This document shows positions 47,078 to 54,658 of a stretch of 64,000 bases of DNA, piece by piece (positions within the stretch are counted from its first letter, which is position 1; the number at the start of each line of letters is the position of its first letter). The notes under the pieces are model-generated. The model was not told the DNA's origin. It did not search any database and saw nothing but the letters and a program-made list of their open reading frames with translations. Source of the stretch: CAMUQR01 sp963539845 (GTDB taxonomy: Bacteria > Patescibacteriota > Saccharimonadia > Saccharimonadales > Saccharimonadaceae). The position numbers and the translations under genes were made by a program. The stretch spans positions 62,001-126,000 of the forward strand of contig CAUTML010000002.1 of assembly GCA_963539845.1 (NCBI GenBank). Reading direction: 5' to 3'.

Positions 47078-49639
47078 TTAAAATTCGGCTAATTCCCGCT
47101 CTAGACGTTTGATGACTTTTTCAATATCCGCAAGCTGGGCGCGACTCTCCGCAATTAGATGAGGCGGAGCTTTTTGCAGGTAATTTTGGTTATCAAGTCG
47201 ATCAGCCAGCTTGGCTCCCAGCCCCCGCTGTTCCAACAACCGCATTTCCAGATTGGCCTGATGCTGATAAAGCGTGTCCGCATCAACATCCAGCCAACAT
47301 TTGTGACTAGAGACCGCTACCCGCATGCCACGCGGTTTATCGGTCGAGGTTACCTGTTTCATTTGACCCAGATGGGCGATAATTTCGGCGTTAGTGGCGA
47401 TTAGTTGGTCATCGGTATACAGTAAGTCGTAATTTTTATTGCCCGGCAATTCAGCGTTGAGATAACGAACTTCTTCGACAATCGCCATAATTTCCGCAAA
47501 TTCCCCTGCCCGTTCCGCATCAAAACCAATTTCCGCTGGTGTTGGGTATTGTTCAGCGATAATCAAGCCCTCTCGCCAATCTAGCGACTGCCAAATCGTC
47601 TCGGTTACAAACGGCGCAAATGGATGCACTACCTTGAGATAAGCCTCAAGAACATAAACCAGCAGTTGCTGATTTGGTTGTTTTTTGGAAGCTTCCAGAT
47701 ACCAATCAGCTAAATCATGCCAGACCATCTGATAGACTAAATCGACTGCTTCCGCCAAGCGATAATCGGCAATGTACTGACGAAGCTTGTGAAGTTCAGT
47801 CTCGAGCCGTTGCAAAATCCAGTGGTCAGCACTTGACAAAGGCTTAATTTCATTTTGTGATAAAGGTGTAAAGTCCGCCGGCAGGTTCTGGCGAATATAG
47901 CGGGCAATATTCCATAATTTATTACAAAAATTACGACCAGCGATGACTTTTGCCTTCGAAAAAGCCTGATTTTGACCAGCCGACCGATTGGAAATTACCC
48001 CAATTCGCAAGGCATCCGAACCAAATTCGTTAATAATATCCATTGGATTGACCACATTGCCCTTGGATTTGCTCATTTTCTGGGAATGCTCATCGAGCAC
48101 CATGCCATGCATGTAGACTTCCTTAAACGGCACTTGATCGGTCATATACAGCCCCAGCATAATCATACGCGCCACCCAGCGGTCAAGCAGGTCAACACCA
48201 GTTTCCATTACGCTGTTGGGATAAAATTTAGCCAGTTCTCCCCCATCGAGATAATCAGTCGTCAAAAACGGCCACTGACCACTCGAGAACCAGGTATCAA
48301 AAGTATCTTCTTCACGCAGATAAGTTTTGCCGTCGACTTCGAGTGTTGGTTGGTCAATTCGGGTATCAAAAATCCAGTCATTTGGGTCATTTTGATTAAC
48401 AAAAGCCGGAATTGGAATCCCCCAAGCAATCTGACGCGACAAGTTCCAATCGCGCAAATTATCCAAATACTGAATCAACACTCGCTTCCGGCTGGCTGGA
48501 TAAAATTTAATTTCATCGTTTTCGATAGCTTGTTTAGCCCGTTCTGCCAGTGGCCGGATTTTCAAGAACCACTGATCTTTAACCAACGGTTCAATCGGTA
48601 AACCTGATTTATAATCAAACCCAACCACGTGTTTGATTGGTTCCTCACCGAGCAAATAACCTTCAACTTTCAGGACTTCAATTACTTTTTTGCGTGCTTC
48701 CTCAGGGGTTAAACCAGCAAAAGCGCCTGGCACATTGATCATTTTACCATCAAAACCAATCACCTGGCGCGTTTCTAGCTGATGACGTTGACCAATTTCA
48801 AAATCATTGGGATCGTGGGCTGGCGTGATTTTTAAGGCGCCCGTACCAAAGTTAATATCAACATGTTCATCGGCAATAATCGGAATTTCCCGTTTAACAA
48901 TCGGCAATAGCACCGACATACCAATTAAATCTTTGTAGCGCTCATCGTTGGGATTAACCGCCACCGCCACATCGCCAAACATCGTCTCTGGTCGCGTCGT
49001 AGCAATCACCAATTCGCCTTCTTTATCTAGCAGTGGATAACTAATTTTATAGAGTTTGCCCTCAACTTCTTTGTAATCGACCTCAATATCAGCGTAAGAA
49101 GTCTGGTATTTGGTGGAATAATTAACAATACGCTCACCGCGATAAACCAAACCGTCGTCCCACAGTCGCTTAAAAGTTCGATAAACGCCCTCAATCACCT
49201 TTTTATCAAGCGTAAAAACCAGATTTTGCCAACTACAACTCGCCCCAATCGCCCGCAATTGCAGTTCCATATTGCCCCGTTGCTCTTGAACAAAGTTCCA
49301 GACCCGCTGATATAGCTCATCACGCGAAAAATCTTGACGCGATTGGCCTTGTTTGTTGAGTTGGCGCTCATAAACCACCCAGGTCTCGAACCCAGCGTGA
49401 TCCGCCCCTGGTACATAGACCGTATCTCGGCCATTCATGCGATAATAGCGCACCAAAATATCCTGCAACGCTACTGTCAAAGCGTGTCCGATATGCAGAT
49501 TACCATTAGCGTTCGGCGGTGGCATAATAATCGCGTACGGCTCCCCTTGCCCACTCGGCAAAAAAGCCTCAGATTTTTCCCACATCATATAAATATCCGG
49601 CTCAAACCGACTTGGATCGTAAGTTTTTGTCAATTCCAT
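47078..49639 (-). CDS. valS: Valyl-tRNA synthetase
   Basis: ValS charges tRNA-Val and edits mischarged threonine. The 853-residue protein has the HIGH motif PNANGNLHIGHAL (about residue 45), the CP1 editing domain with TTRPETMFGDVAVAVNP, and KMSKS as QKMSKSKGNVVNP (about 525). The anticodon-binding helical domain is followed by a short C-terminal coiled coil (DIEKVIKRLERELAEF). Length is in the usual range. AAAGGA precedes the ATG; TGG-TAAAAT further upstream is a probable promoter. Confidence 0.97.
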   Translation of the reverse strand: MELTKTYDPSRFEPDIYMMWEKSEAFLPSGQGEPYAIIMPPPNANGNLHIGHALTVALQDILVRYYRMNGRDTVYVPGADHAGFETWVVYERQLNKQGQSRQDFSRDELYQRVWNFVQEQRGNMELQLRAIGASCSWQNLVFTLDKKVIEGVYRTFKRLWDDGLVYRGERIVNYSTKYQTSYADIEVDYKEVEGKLYKISYPLLDKEGELVIATTRPETMFGDVAVAVNPNDERYKDLIGMSVLLPIVKREIPIIADEHVDINFGTGALKITPAHDPNDFEIGQRHQLETRQVIGFDGKMINVPGAFAGLTPEEARKKVIEVLKVEGYLLGEEPIKHVVGFDYKSGLPIEPLVKDQWFLKIRPLAERAKQAIENDEIKFYPASRKRVLIQYLDNLRDWNLSRQIAWGIPIPAFVNQNDPNDWIFDTRIDQPTLEVDGKTYLREEDTFDTWFSSGQWPFLTTDYLDGGELAKFYPNSVMETGVDLLDRWVARMIMLGLYMTDQVPFKEVYMHGMVLDEHSQKMSKSKGNVVNPMDIINEFGSDALRIGVISNRSAGQNQAFSKAKVIAGRNFCNKLWNIARYIRQNLPADFTPLSQNEIKPLSSADHWILQRLETELHKLRQYIADYRLAEAVDLVYQMVWHDLADWYLEASKKQPNQQLLVYVLEAYLKVVHPFAPFVTETIWQSLDWREGLIIAEQYPTPAEIGFDAERAGEFAEIMAIVEEVRYLNAELPGNKNYDLLYTDDQLIATNAEIIAHLGQMKQVTSTDKPRGMRVAVSSHKCWLDVDADTLYQHQANLEMRLLEQRGLGAKLADRLDNQNYLQKAPPHLIAESRAQLADIEKVIKRLERELAEF

Positions 49640-49763
49640 AAAATTCCTTTGTTAAACATTGTTGGGTGGTCGACTTTTTAAACTTTTTTTAAAGCTATTT
49701 TTTTGACCAACTTGTCTAACTTTATTTTACCATATTTTTGAGAAAAAATCAGGGATAAAAGTC

Positions 49764-49792
49764 TAGACAAAGCGCTTACGCTGTGCTATAAT
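49764..49792 (+). promoter_or_regulatory. Strong orphan promoter
   Basis: TAGACA (49764-49769), a 17-base spacer, and TGC-TATAAT (49787-49792). It reads into a region with no open frame, towards the DnaA-box-like repeats. Confidence 0.6.
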
Positions 49793-49890
49793 CATAAGTA
49801 TTAAAGGGTGGTGTTTCAACTGACCCTAATTAGCTTATGCTTCTCCACGTGAATAAAAAATCCCAAAAATAACAGAGGTCAAAAATCAAG

Positions 49891-49950
49891 TTTTCAACAG
49901 AACTGTGGAAAACTCGCTCCAAAATTAGCCTGTGGAAAAACTGTGGAAAA
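49891..49950. promoter_or_regulatory. Cluster of DnaA-box-like repeats; possible oriC element
   Basis: TGTGGAAAA (inverse of TTTTCCACA) occurs at 49904-49912, 49931-49939 and 49942-49950, and TTTTCAACA at 49891-49899 faces them. TTTTCCACA is the DnaA box used in cyanobacteria and one base from the E. coli consensus. AT-rich DNA lies on both sides. dnaA is not in the window. Confidence 0.45.
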
Positions 49951-50026
49951 CCTCGCTTTAAGCTTCTTAGAAATCGCCAACAAACAGCAACTTATTTTTA
50001 AAACTTTTTTGACCGATCATCATCAA

Positions 50027-50050
50027 AAATAACCGCCGAAACGGTTATTT
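50027..50050 (-). terminator. Terminator after the FemX-like gene
   Basis: AAATAACCG and CGGTTATTT form a 9-bp stem with a 6-base loop and TTTTTG in the minus direction. Confidence 0.75.
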
Positions 50051-50085
50051 GCTAGTTTTTAGGTTAATTATTAGCTACTGGCTAT

Positions 50086-51012
50086 TTAGCGAACAACCGA
50101 GCGTAATTGACGCAAAAATTGATATAAGTGATAGAGTAGGGGACGATTAACTTTTTGCCAGGTACCCAGATAACGTCGCTCCTGACCGCCAAAACTTTTT
50201 TTAAATGCCGTAAAGCCTGCCCAGGGGTGATCCGGATCATCGCTATCGGTAATCCCATAAAAATCAAACCGCTCCAGACCGCGTTCTTTGGCCTCAAAAA
50301 TCATTTCGCTTAGCAATACTACACCAGCATTAAGCTTACGATGCTGATAATCAGTCCCGGCATGAGCATAATAGCGAGTAGTTTGATCGTCATAAACCAG
50401 CGCCCCAGCAATCACTTGCCCCTCGAGACGCACCACAAAACAGTGCAGAGCACCCAACGGCATCAATATTTCAGCTTGCCGTCGCAAGTAACTTGACTGG
50501 TGCAAATGCACCTGATTGTGCTGAGCAACTGCCTCGATCAGTTCTAACACCGCATTAACCTCGTCCATTGATTCGGTCAGCGCAAATTCCAAGCCTTTTT
50601 TATGATAATTGCGATAAATATTACGATTAGTGGCCGACATACCAGCTAAAATTTGCTCGTGGTCTTGGGTCAAATCCAGCGTCCAAGTCAACTCGGGCTG
50701 GATTGATTTAACCTTAGTGTAGCCAGAAGCTGTTAAATCCTCAGCCGTAATCGCCCCCAAGGGCTCAATTTGAGTAATCATAGCACCGGCTTTTTTAGCT
50801 TCAGCATCTAAATCCGCCATCAATTCCGCCACTCCCTCCGCCTGATGCACCACTGGAGAGTAGGGGCAATACAACTTTTTAAAACCACCCACTGATTGAA
50901 TTAAACCTAAGTATGACCACTGATCAGCCTCGCGATGCCGAGTTTGTTCACCCAAAGCCTGACGAAATTCCGCCCAAGCCCGGGAGTTTAAAAAATGCCC
51001 CAAATTATTCAT
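50086..51012 (-). CDS. FemX/FemAB-like peptidoglycan bridge aminoacyltransferase
   Basis: FemX-type enzymes use aminoacyl-tRNA to add residues to the peptidoglycan stem peptide. The 308-residue length suits a two-GNAT-domain protein without the long coiled-coil arm. Features include PYSPVVHQ early, NIYRNYHKKGLEFA in the middle (Fem proteins have a similar R-N-x-x-K-A pattern), AGALVYDDQTTRYYAHAG, and the C-terminal FDFYGITDSDDPDHPWAGFTAFKKSFGG in two pieces, diagnostic of the family. TGT-TAAAAT ends six bases before the ATG. The VTT/DedA gene lies 26 bases upstream, yet the promoter is inside that gap. Confidence 0.88.
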   Translation of the reverse strand: MNNLGHFLNSRAWAEFRQALGEQTRHREADQWSYLGLIQSVGGFKKLYCPYSPVVHQAEGVAELMADLDAEAKKAGAMITQIEPLGAITAEDLTASGYTKVKSIQPELTWTLDLTQDHEQILAGMSATNRNIYRNYHKKGLEFALTESMDEVNAVLELIEAVAQHNQVHLHQSSYLRRQAEILMPLGALHCFVVRLEGQVIAGALVYDDQTTRYYAHAGTDYQHRKLNAGVVLLSEMIFEAKERGLERFDFYGITDSDDPDHPWAGFTAFKKSFGGQERRYLGTWQKVNRPLLYHLYQFLRQLRSVVR

Positions 51013-51018
51013 AATTCT

Positions 51019-51024
51019 ATTTTA
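51019..51024 (-). promoter_or_regulatory. Extended -10 of a leaderless promoter, FemX-like gene
   Basis: TGT-TAAAAT ends six bases before the ATG at 51012; no Shine-Dalgarno. Confidence 0.5.
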
Positions 51025-51038
51025 ACACAAGCCACCAG

Positions 51039-51755
51039 CTAACCAAGAATTTGGAAAACGCCAGTCACCGAAGTCGCAAAAATCCAGCCATAGAGCAGGG
51101 TGTTAATTGGCTTAGTAATCAATAAAATAACCAAAAAGCGACGCGGTTTAATCGCCATCAAACCAAACACAAAACACAGCAAATCCGCCGGAAAACCCGG
51201 CACTAACATCGTGATAAACACCAAACTTTCATAAAAATGTTCATCGCTAGTTAGCCAGTCAATCATGCGACGATAAGCCCCGCTCGACAAAAAACGCTTA
51301 AATGGTTTAAATATCCACATCTGTTCAAACTTAGTTTTGTTGATTTTGGTCCAAGCTTTGGCGACCGCCACTTCTTTATCAGTGACGACCGATTCGATAA
51401 TTTTCCAACCAAAACGCTTCGATAGATAAAAATTAATCATCGAGCCAACAATAATCGATAGGGAATTAAGAAACAAGCCCCAGCCCAAACCAAACATCAG
51501 CATACCAATCCCCACCGAAAAACCACCCGGAATCAGTGGAATTACTACTTGGATCAGCTGGTAAGCCACAAACACCAGTGGAGCAATTGGACCGATATTG
51601 CGGAAAAAAGTTTGCATTTTGTCGGGGTCAGCCAACATTCCAGTTTTATAGCCGAACCACATCAAAACCAGCACTGCTATTGTGCCGATCAGAGTAATAA
51701 CAGCAACCAGAATTACTTTCCAATCAGTTGGTGGTTTAAGAGATGATTTTGTCAT
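51039..51755 (-). CDS. VTT/DedA-family (TVP38/TMEM64) membrane protein
   Basis: This 238-residue protein of the VTT superfamily has about six membrane segments. Known members move lipids across membranes, including undecaprenyl phosphate recycling in the DedA branch, which would suit the neighbouring FemX-like gene. Visible features are an N-terminal helix (VILVAVITLIGTIAVLVLMW), the reentrant-type segment QVVIPLIPGGFSVGIGMLMFG, GSMINFYLSKRFG and the second half VPGFPADLLCFVFGLM. ATG at 51755 is used; a TTG six codons upstream with TATAAT close before it is an alternative. Confidence 0.85.
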   Translation of the reverse strand: MTKSSLKPPTDWKVILVAVITLIGTIAVLVLMWFGYKTGMLADPDKMQTFFRNIGPIAPLVFVAYQLIQVVIPLIPGGFSVGIGMLMFGLGWGLFLNSLSIIVGSMINFYLSKRFGWKIIESVVTDKEVAVAKAWTKINKTKFEQMWIFKPFKRFLSSGAYRRMIDWLTSDEHFYESLVFITMLVPGFPADLLCFVFGLMAIKPRRFLVILLITKPINTLLYGWIFATSVTGVFQILG

Positions 51756-51792
51756 TTTTTTAAATATACCCAATCTTATTATTATATCATAT

Positions 51793-52881
51793 TTATCTAG
51801 TTTTGTCCATAGGGGAATGGTTTAGCTTATTGACACTTAAGTTTGGATAAATGCTCAGAGTTAGCGGATCGTCAGCCGGGTGGGTTTGGGACCAAAAATA
51901 ACCAGCGCTCGCCACCATCGCGCCGTTGTCAGTGCAATATTTCAAATCTGGCACCACCACCCGCGGAAAAGTTGCCTCAAAAGCCGTCCGCAGAGCCTGA
52001 TTGGCCGACACTCCACCCGAGATGGTCACGGTTCGAGGCTGGTATTGTTGATAAGCCAGCTTGGTTTTGTCGGTCAAAATCTCGACAACGGTCGCCTGAA
52101 AGCTAGCCACTAAATCAAATTTATCTTGTTCCGATAACAGCGGGGCAATCTCAAACGACGGAAAACTAAAATCTTGACCCACTAGCTGTTGGGCTTGACG
52201 TAAAACGGCGGTTTTGACCCCAGAAAAACTAAAATCATAGGGGTTGGCTAGACGTGGTTTGGTGAATTTAAACCGCTGAGCGTCGCCGTTAACAGCTGAT
52301 TGTTGAATTTTAGGGCCACCGGGGTAGCCAAGCCCAACGATTTTCGCTACTTTATCAAAAGCCTCACCAACAGCGTCATCTTGAGTGCGCCCCAGTAGTT
52401 CGAACTGAGTTGGCGTCTGAAACAGCATCAGTTGAGTATGGCCACCGCTAACCGTCAAACTCAGCACCGGAAAATCGGCCTCAGTTAGCGGTGATGTGGT
52501 TGAAGTGGTGTCGGTTTCTAAAAAATTAGCATAAAAATGCGCCAAAATATGATGCACACCATAAACGGGCTTGTTTTTTATCACGGCTAGCGTCCGCGCC
52601 GACAGATTGCCAATCAATAGCGAACCAACCAACCCCGGCGCATTAGCAACAGCGATAGCGTCAATCGCCGACCAATCGGTTTTGGCGACCTCGAGAGCTT
52701 GATTAATCACCGGCACAATCACCTCAATATGCGAGCGGGCAGCGATTTCCGGAATCACCCCGCCGTATTGAGCGTGGAGATCGATTTGCGAATTGACGAT
52801 ATTTGACAATACTCGACGGCCATCTTCAACTACCGAGGCTGCCGTTTCGTCACAACTCGACTCAATTCCCAAGATTTTCAT
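51793..52881 (-). CDS. tsaD: tRNA N6-threonylcarbamoyladenosine synthase TsaD
   Basis: TsaD transfers the threonylcarbamoyl group to A37 of ANN-decoding tRNAs together with TsaB and TsaE. The 362-residue ASKHA-fold protein begins MKILGIESSCDETAASVVEDG. It has the metal-binding HxxxH within VHHILAHFYANF, the phosphate loop SLTVSGGHTQL, the ligand region VGLGYPGGPKI and SGGVSANQALR, and a C-terminal YCTDNGAMVA. The N-terminal Cys-Asp-Glu-Thr motif is complete. The start has TGT-TAAAAT six bases upstream; it is divergent from the murE-like gene. Confidence 0.97.
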   Translation of the reverse strand: MKILGIESSCDETAASVVEDGRRVLSNIVNSQIDLHAQYGGVIPEIAARSHIEVIVPVINQALEVAKTDWSAIDAIAVANAPGLVGSLLIGNLSARTLAVIKNKPVYGVHHILAHFYANFLETDTTSTTSPLTEADFPVLSLTVSGGHTQLMLFQTPTQFELLGRTQDDAVGEAFDKVAKIVGLGYPGGPKIQQSAVNGDAQRFKFTKPRLANPYDFSFSGVKTAVLRQAQQLVGQDFSFPSFEIAPLLSEQDKFDLVASFQATVVEILTDKTKLAYQQYQPRTVTISGGVSANQALRTAFEATFPRVVVPDLKYCTDNGAMVASAGYFWSQTHPADDPLTLSIYPNLSVNKLNHSPMDKTR

Positions 52882-52887
52882 GAGGTC

Positions 52888-52893
52888 ATTTTA
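52888..52893 (-). promoter_or_regulatory. Extended -10 of a leaderless promoter, tsaD
   Basis: TGT-TAAAAT ends six bases before the ATG at 52881. Confidence 0.5.
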
Positions 52894-52947
52894 ACACAAG
52901 CTCGGTTATTTTAAAAATCAGCACAAGCTTTTTACGAAAAAACGTGA

Positions 52948-52953
52948 TAAAAT
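52948..52953 (+). promoter_or_regulatory. Extended -10 of a leaderless promoter, murE-like gene
   Basis: TGA-TAAAAT ends six bases before the ATG at 52960. The 78-base gap to tsaD thus holds two divergent leaderless promoters. Confidence 0.5.
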
Positions 52954-52959
52954 AAGCCT

Positions 52960-54255
52960 ATGAAAAAACAGCTTGTCAAAATCACTCGTCAGGTTCTGCC
53001 CAAGGGTTTAACCAGTCAATTGGAAACCGTTTACCGCAAATCGCGCTTAAAATTAGTCTCGACCGCCTACGGCAATCCTGCCCAACAAGTCAAAGTCCTA
53101 GCTATTACCGGTACCAACGGCAAAACCACCAGTATTAGTGTCCTCAACGAAATTTTAAAAGTAGCTGGCAAAACTACTGTTTTATCAACCACCGCCGGTC
53201 GGGAAATCGCTGGCGAGCATATTGACGGCGACAGTTGTCAAACCGTGCCATCGACCGCCGAACTGCAAAAATTGTTTAAAATAGCTATCAACAAGCAAGC
53301 TGATTATTTATTATTAGAAACTACCTCGCACGCCCTAACCCAATACAAACTGCCTGCCATGGATCTCGAGGTGGCCGGCATCACTAATTTGACCCAAGAG
53401 CATCTGGATTACCACAAAACCATGGAAAATTACGCCGACGCCAAGTTAAAATTATTCACGGATTTTGGGGCTCGTTATAAAATCCTCAACGCCGATGACC
53501 CGTGGTTTGATTATTTTAAACAACGTCTTGGGACGGAAGTGCTCAGTTATGGCACTAGTCAGCAGGCTGATTTCCAGATTAAAAAAGTTAAATTGTATAA
53601 AAAAGGCAGTGAAATTACTATCGCTCACGATGATCAAGAATTGATGGTGTCAACACCGCTAGCCGGTCGATTTAACGCTTATAATGTTACTTTAGCGGTG
53701 GCGATGGCGTGGATAATTGGTATCGACCAATCGGCGATTATCGAGGGTGTTGCTAATCTTAAAGCCGTCAAAGGCCGACTGGAATGGCTCGATAATCAGC
53801 TCGGCATCGATGTAATGGTTGATTACGCACACACCCCGGATGGCATCGAAAAATTACTAGAGTTAGCTAAAGAAATCACCAAAGGCAAGGTCCATCTGGT
53901 GTTTGGTTCGGCAGGGGAGCGCGATTTAGATAAATTACCGCTTATGGGGCTGGCATCCGCCAAATACGCCGACAAAATCTACGTTACCGATGAAGAAAAT
54001 CGTTCCGAACCGGCCGAGAACATTCGGGCCGGGATTTTGCGGGGTATTGAGCGAGCCGGCGCCCAAGATCGAGCTTGTGACATCGCCGATCGCGGAGAGG
54101 CGATTGAGTCGGCCTTGAAGAACGCTGACAAGGGTGATTTGGTGATTATCGCTGGTTTAGGTCACCAAAATTACCGCAATATGAACGGCGTGGAATTCAA
54201 ATGGAACGACGTTGACGAGACCAATAAGATTTTGCGTCGGTTAGAACAGCTTTAG
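52960..54255 (+). CDS. murE: Mur ligase, MurE-like, shortened N-terminus
   Basis: MurE adds the third residue to UDP-MurNAc-dipeptide. The 431-residue protein has the ATP loop ITGTNGKTT at residues 49-57, where E. coli MurE has it near 110, so most of the N-terminal UDP-MurNAc-binding domain is missing. The carbamylated-Lys and metal region TTSHALTQYKL and NLTQEHLDYHKTMENY are present, as are VDYAHTPDGIEKLL and the C-terminal domain HLVFGSAGERDLDKLPLMG. The amino-acid-selecting motif, DNPR for diaminopimelate, reads DEENRSE, so the added residue cannot be read off. A different Mur-type ligase role is possible. Confidence 0.8.
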   Translation: MKKQLVKITRQVLPKGLTSQLETVYRKSRLKLVSTAYGNPAQQVKVLAITGTNGKTTSISVLNEILKVAGKTTVLSTTAGREIAGEHIDGDSCQTVPSTAELQKLFKIAINKQADYLLLETTSHALTQYKLPAMDLEVAGITNLTQEHLDYHKTMENYADAKLKLFTDFGARYKILNADDPWFDYFKQRLGTEVLSYGTSQQADFQIKKVKLYKKGSEITIAHDDQELMVSTPLAGRFNAYNVTLAVAMAWIIGIDQSAIIEGVANLKAVKGRLEWLDNQLGIDVMVDYAHTPDGIEKLLELAKEITKGKVHLVFGSAGERDLDKLPLMGLASAKYADKIYVTDEENRSEPAENIRAGILRGIERAGAQDRACDIADRGEAIESALKNADKGDLVIIAGLGHQNYRNMNGVEFKWNDVDETNKILRRLEQL

Positions 54256-54275
54256 ACAAACTTTCTATTTAATTA

Positions 54276-54302
54276 TTAGCACTCGGCACTTGTAAGTGCT
54301 AA
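54276..54302. promoter_or_regulatory. CIRCE element (HrcA operator)
   Basis: TTAGCACTC (54276-54284), nine bases, AAGTGCTAA (54294-54302). It matches the CIRCE consensus with one difference. It overlaps the -35 of the groES promoter, so HrcA repression is expected. hrcA is not in the window. Confidence 0.93.
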
Positions 54303-54318
54303 TAATTTTGTATATAAT
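54290..54318 (+). promoter_or_regulatory. groESL promoter
   Basis: TTGTAA (54290-54295) and TATAAT (54313-54318) are separated by 17 bases; the -35 lies inside CIRCE. The leader is about 60 bases, with AAAGGAG before groES. Confidence 0.85.
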
Positions 54319-54385
54319 TATAAATGCTTGGGTTTTACATAAAAATTCAAGCTTGAAGTAGATTTTTTAAACAAAGGAGTAGGGA

Positions 54386-54658
54386 ATGACACCAATTCGA
54401 CCACTTGGCGATAAAATTGTCGCCATCAAACCCCAGACTAAGCCACAAACTGCCAGCGGAATTTATCTGCCAGACAGCGCTCAAGAAAAATCCGTCGCTG
54501 TGCAAGTTGTGGCGGTCGGTCCAGAGGTCAAAGAGATCAAAAAAGACGATTTCATCGTTTATAAAGATTATACTAGCACTGAATTAAAACTTAACCACCA
54601 AGACTACTTAATTATTAAAGAAGAAGATGTCTTGGCAATTGTCGAAGGAGAAAAATAA
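54386..54658 (+). CDS. groES: Co-chaperonin GroES
   Basis: The 90-residue lid of the GroEL folding chamber. It begins TPIRPLGDKIVAIK, carries the mobile loop around TKPQTASGIYLPD, where the hydrophobic Ile-Tyr-Leu contacts GroEL, and ends YLIIKEEDVLAIVE. Length is slightly under the usual 94-97. AAAGGAG stands seven bases before the ATG. The stop shares a base with the groEL ATG (TAATG). Confidence 0.96.
   Translation: MTPIRPLGDKIVAIKPQTKPQTASGIYLPDSAQEKSVAVQVVAVGPEVKEIKKDDFIVYKDYTSTELKLNHQDYLIIKEEDVLAIVEGEK

Larger units (their letters stand above)
49640..50085. other. Gene-free stretch of 446 bases between valS and the FemX-like gene
   Basis: It holds the valS upstream region, a strong plus-strand promoter with no gene behind it, a cluster of DnaA-box-like repeats and a terminator. 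No reading frame or recognisable RNA family is seen. Details are given in separate entries. Confidence 0.6.

Noticed and set aside
47972..48601. A 209-codon plus-strand frame inside valS.
   Set aside because: It is antisense to a highly conserved synthetase, lacks a ribosome binding site and has no recognisable motif.
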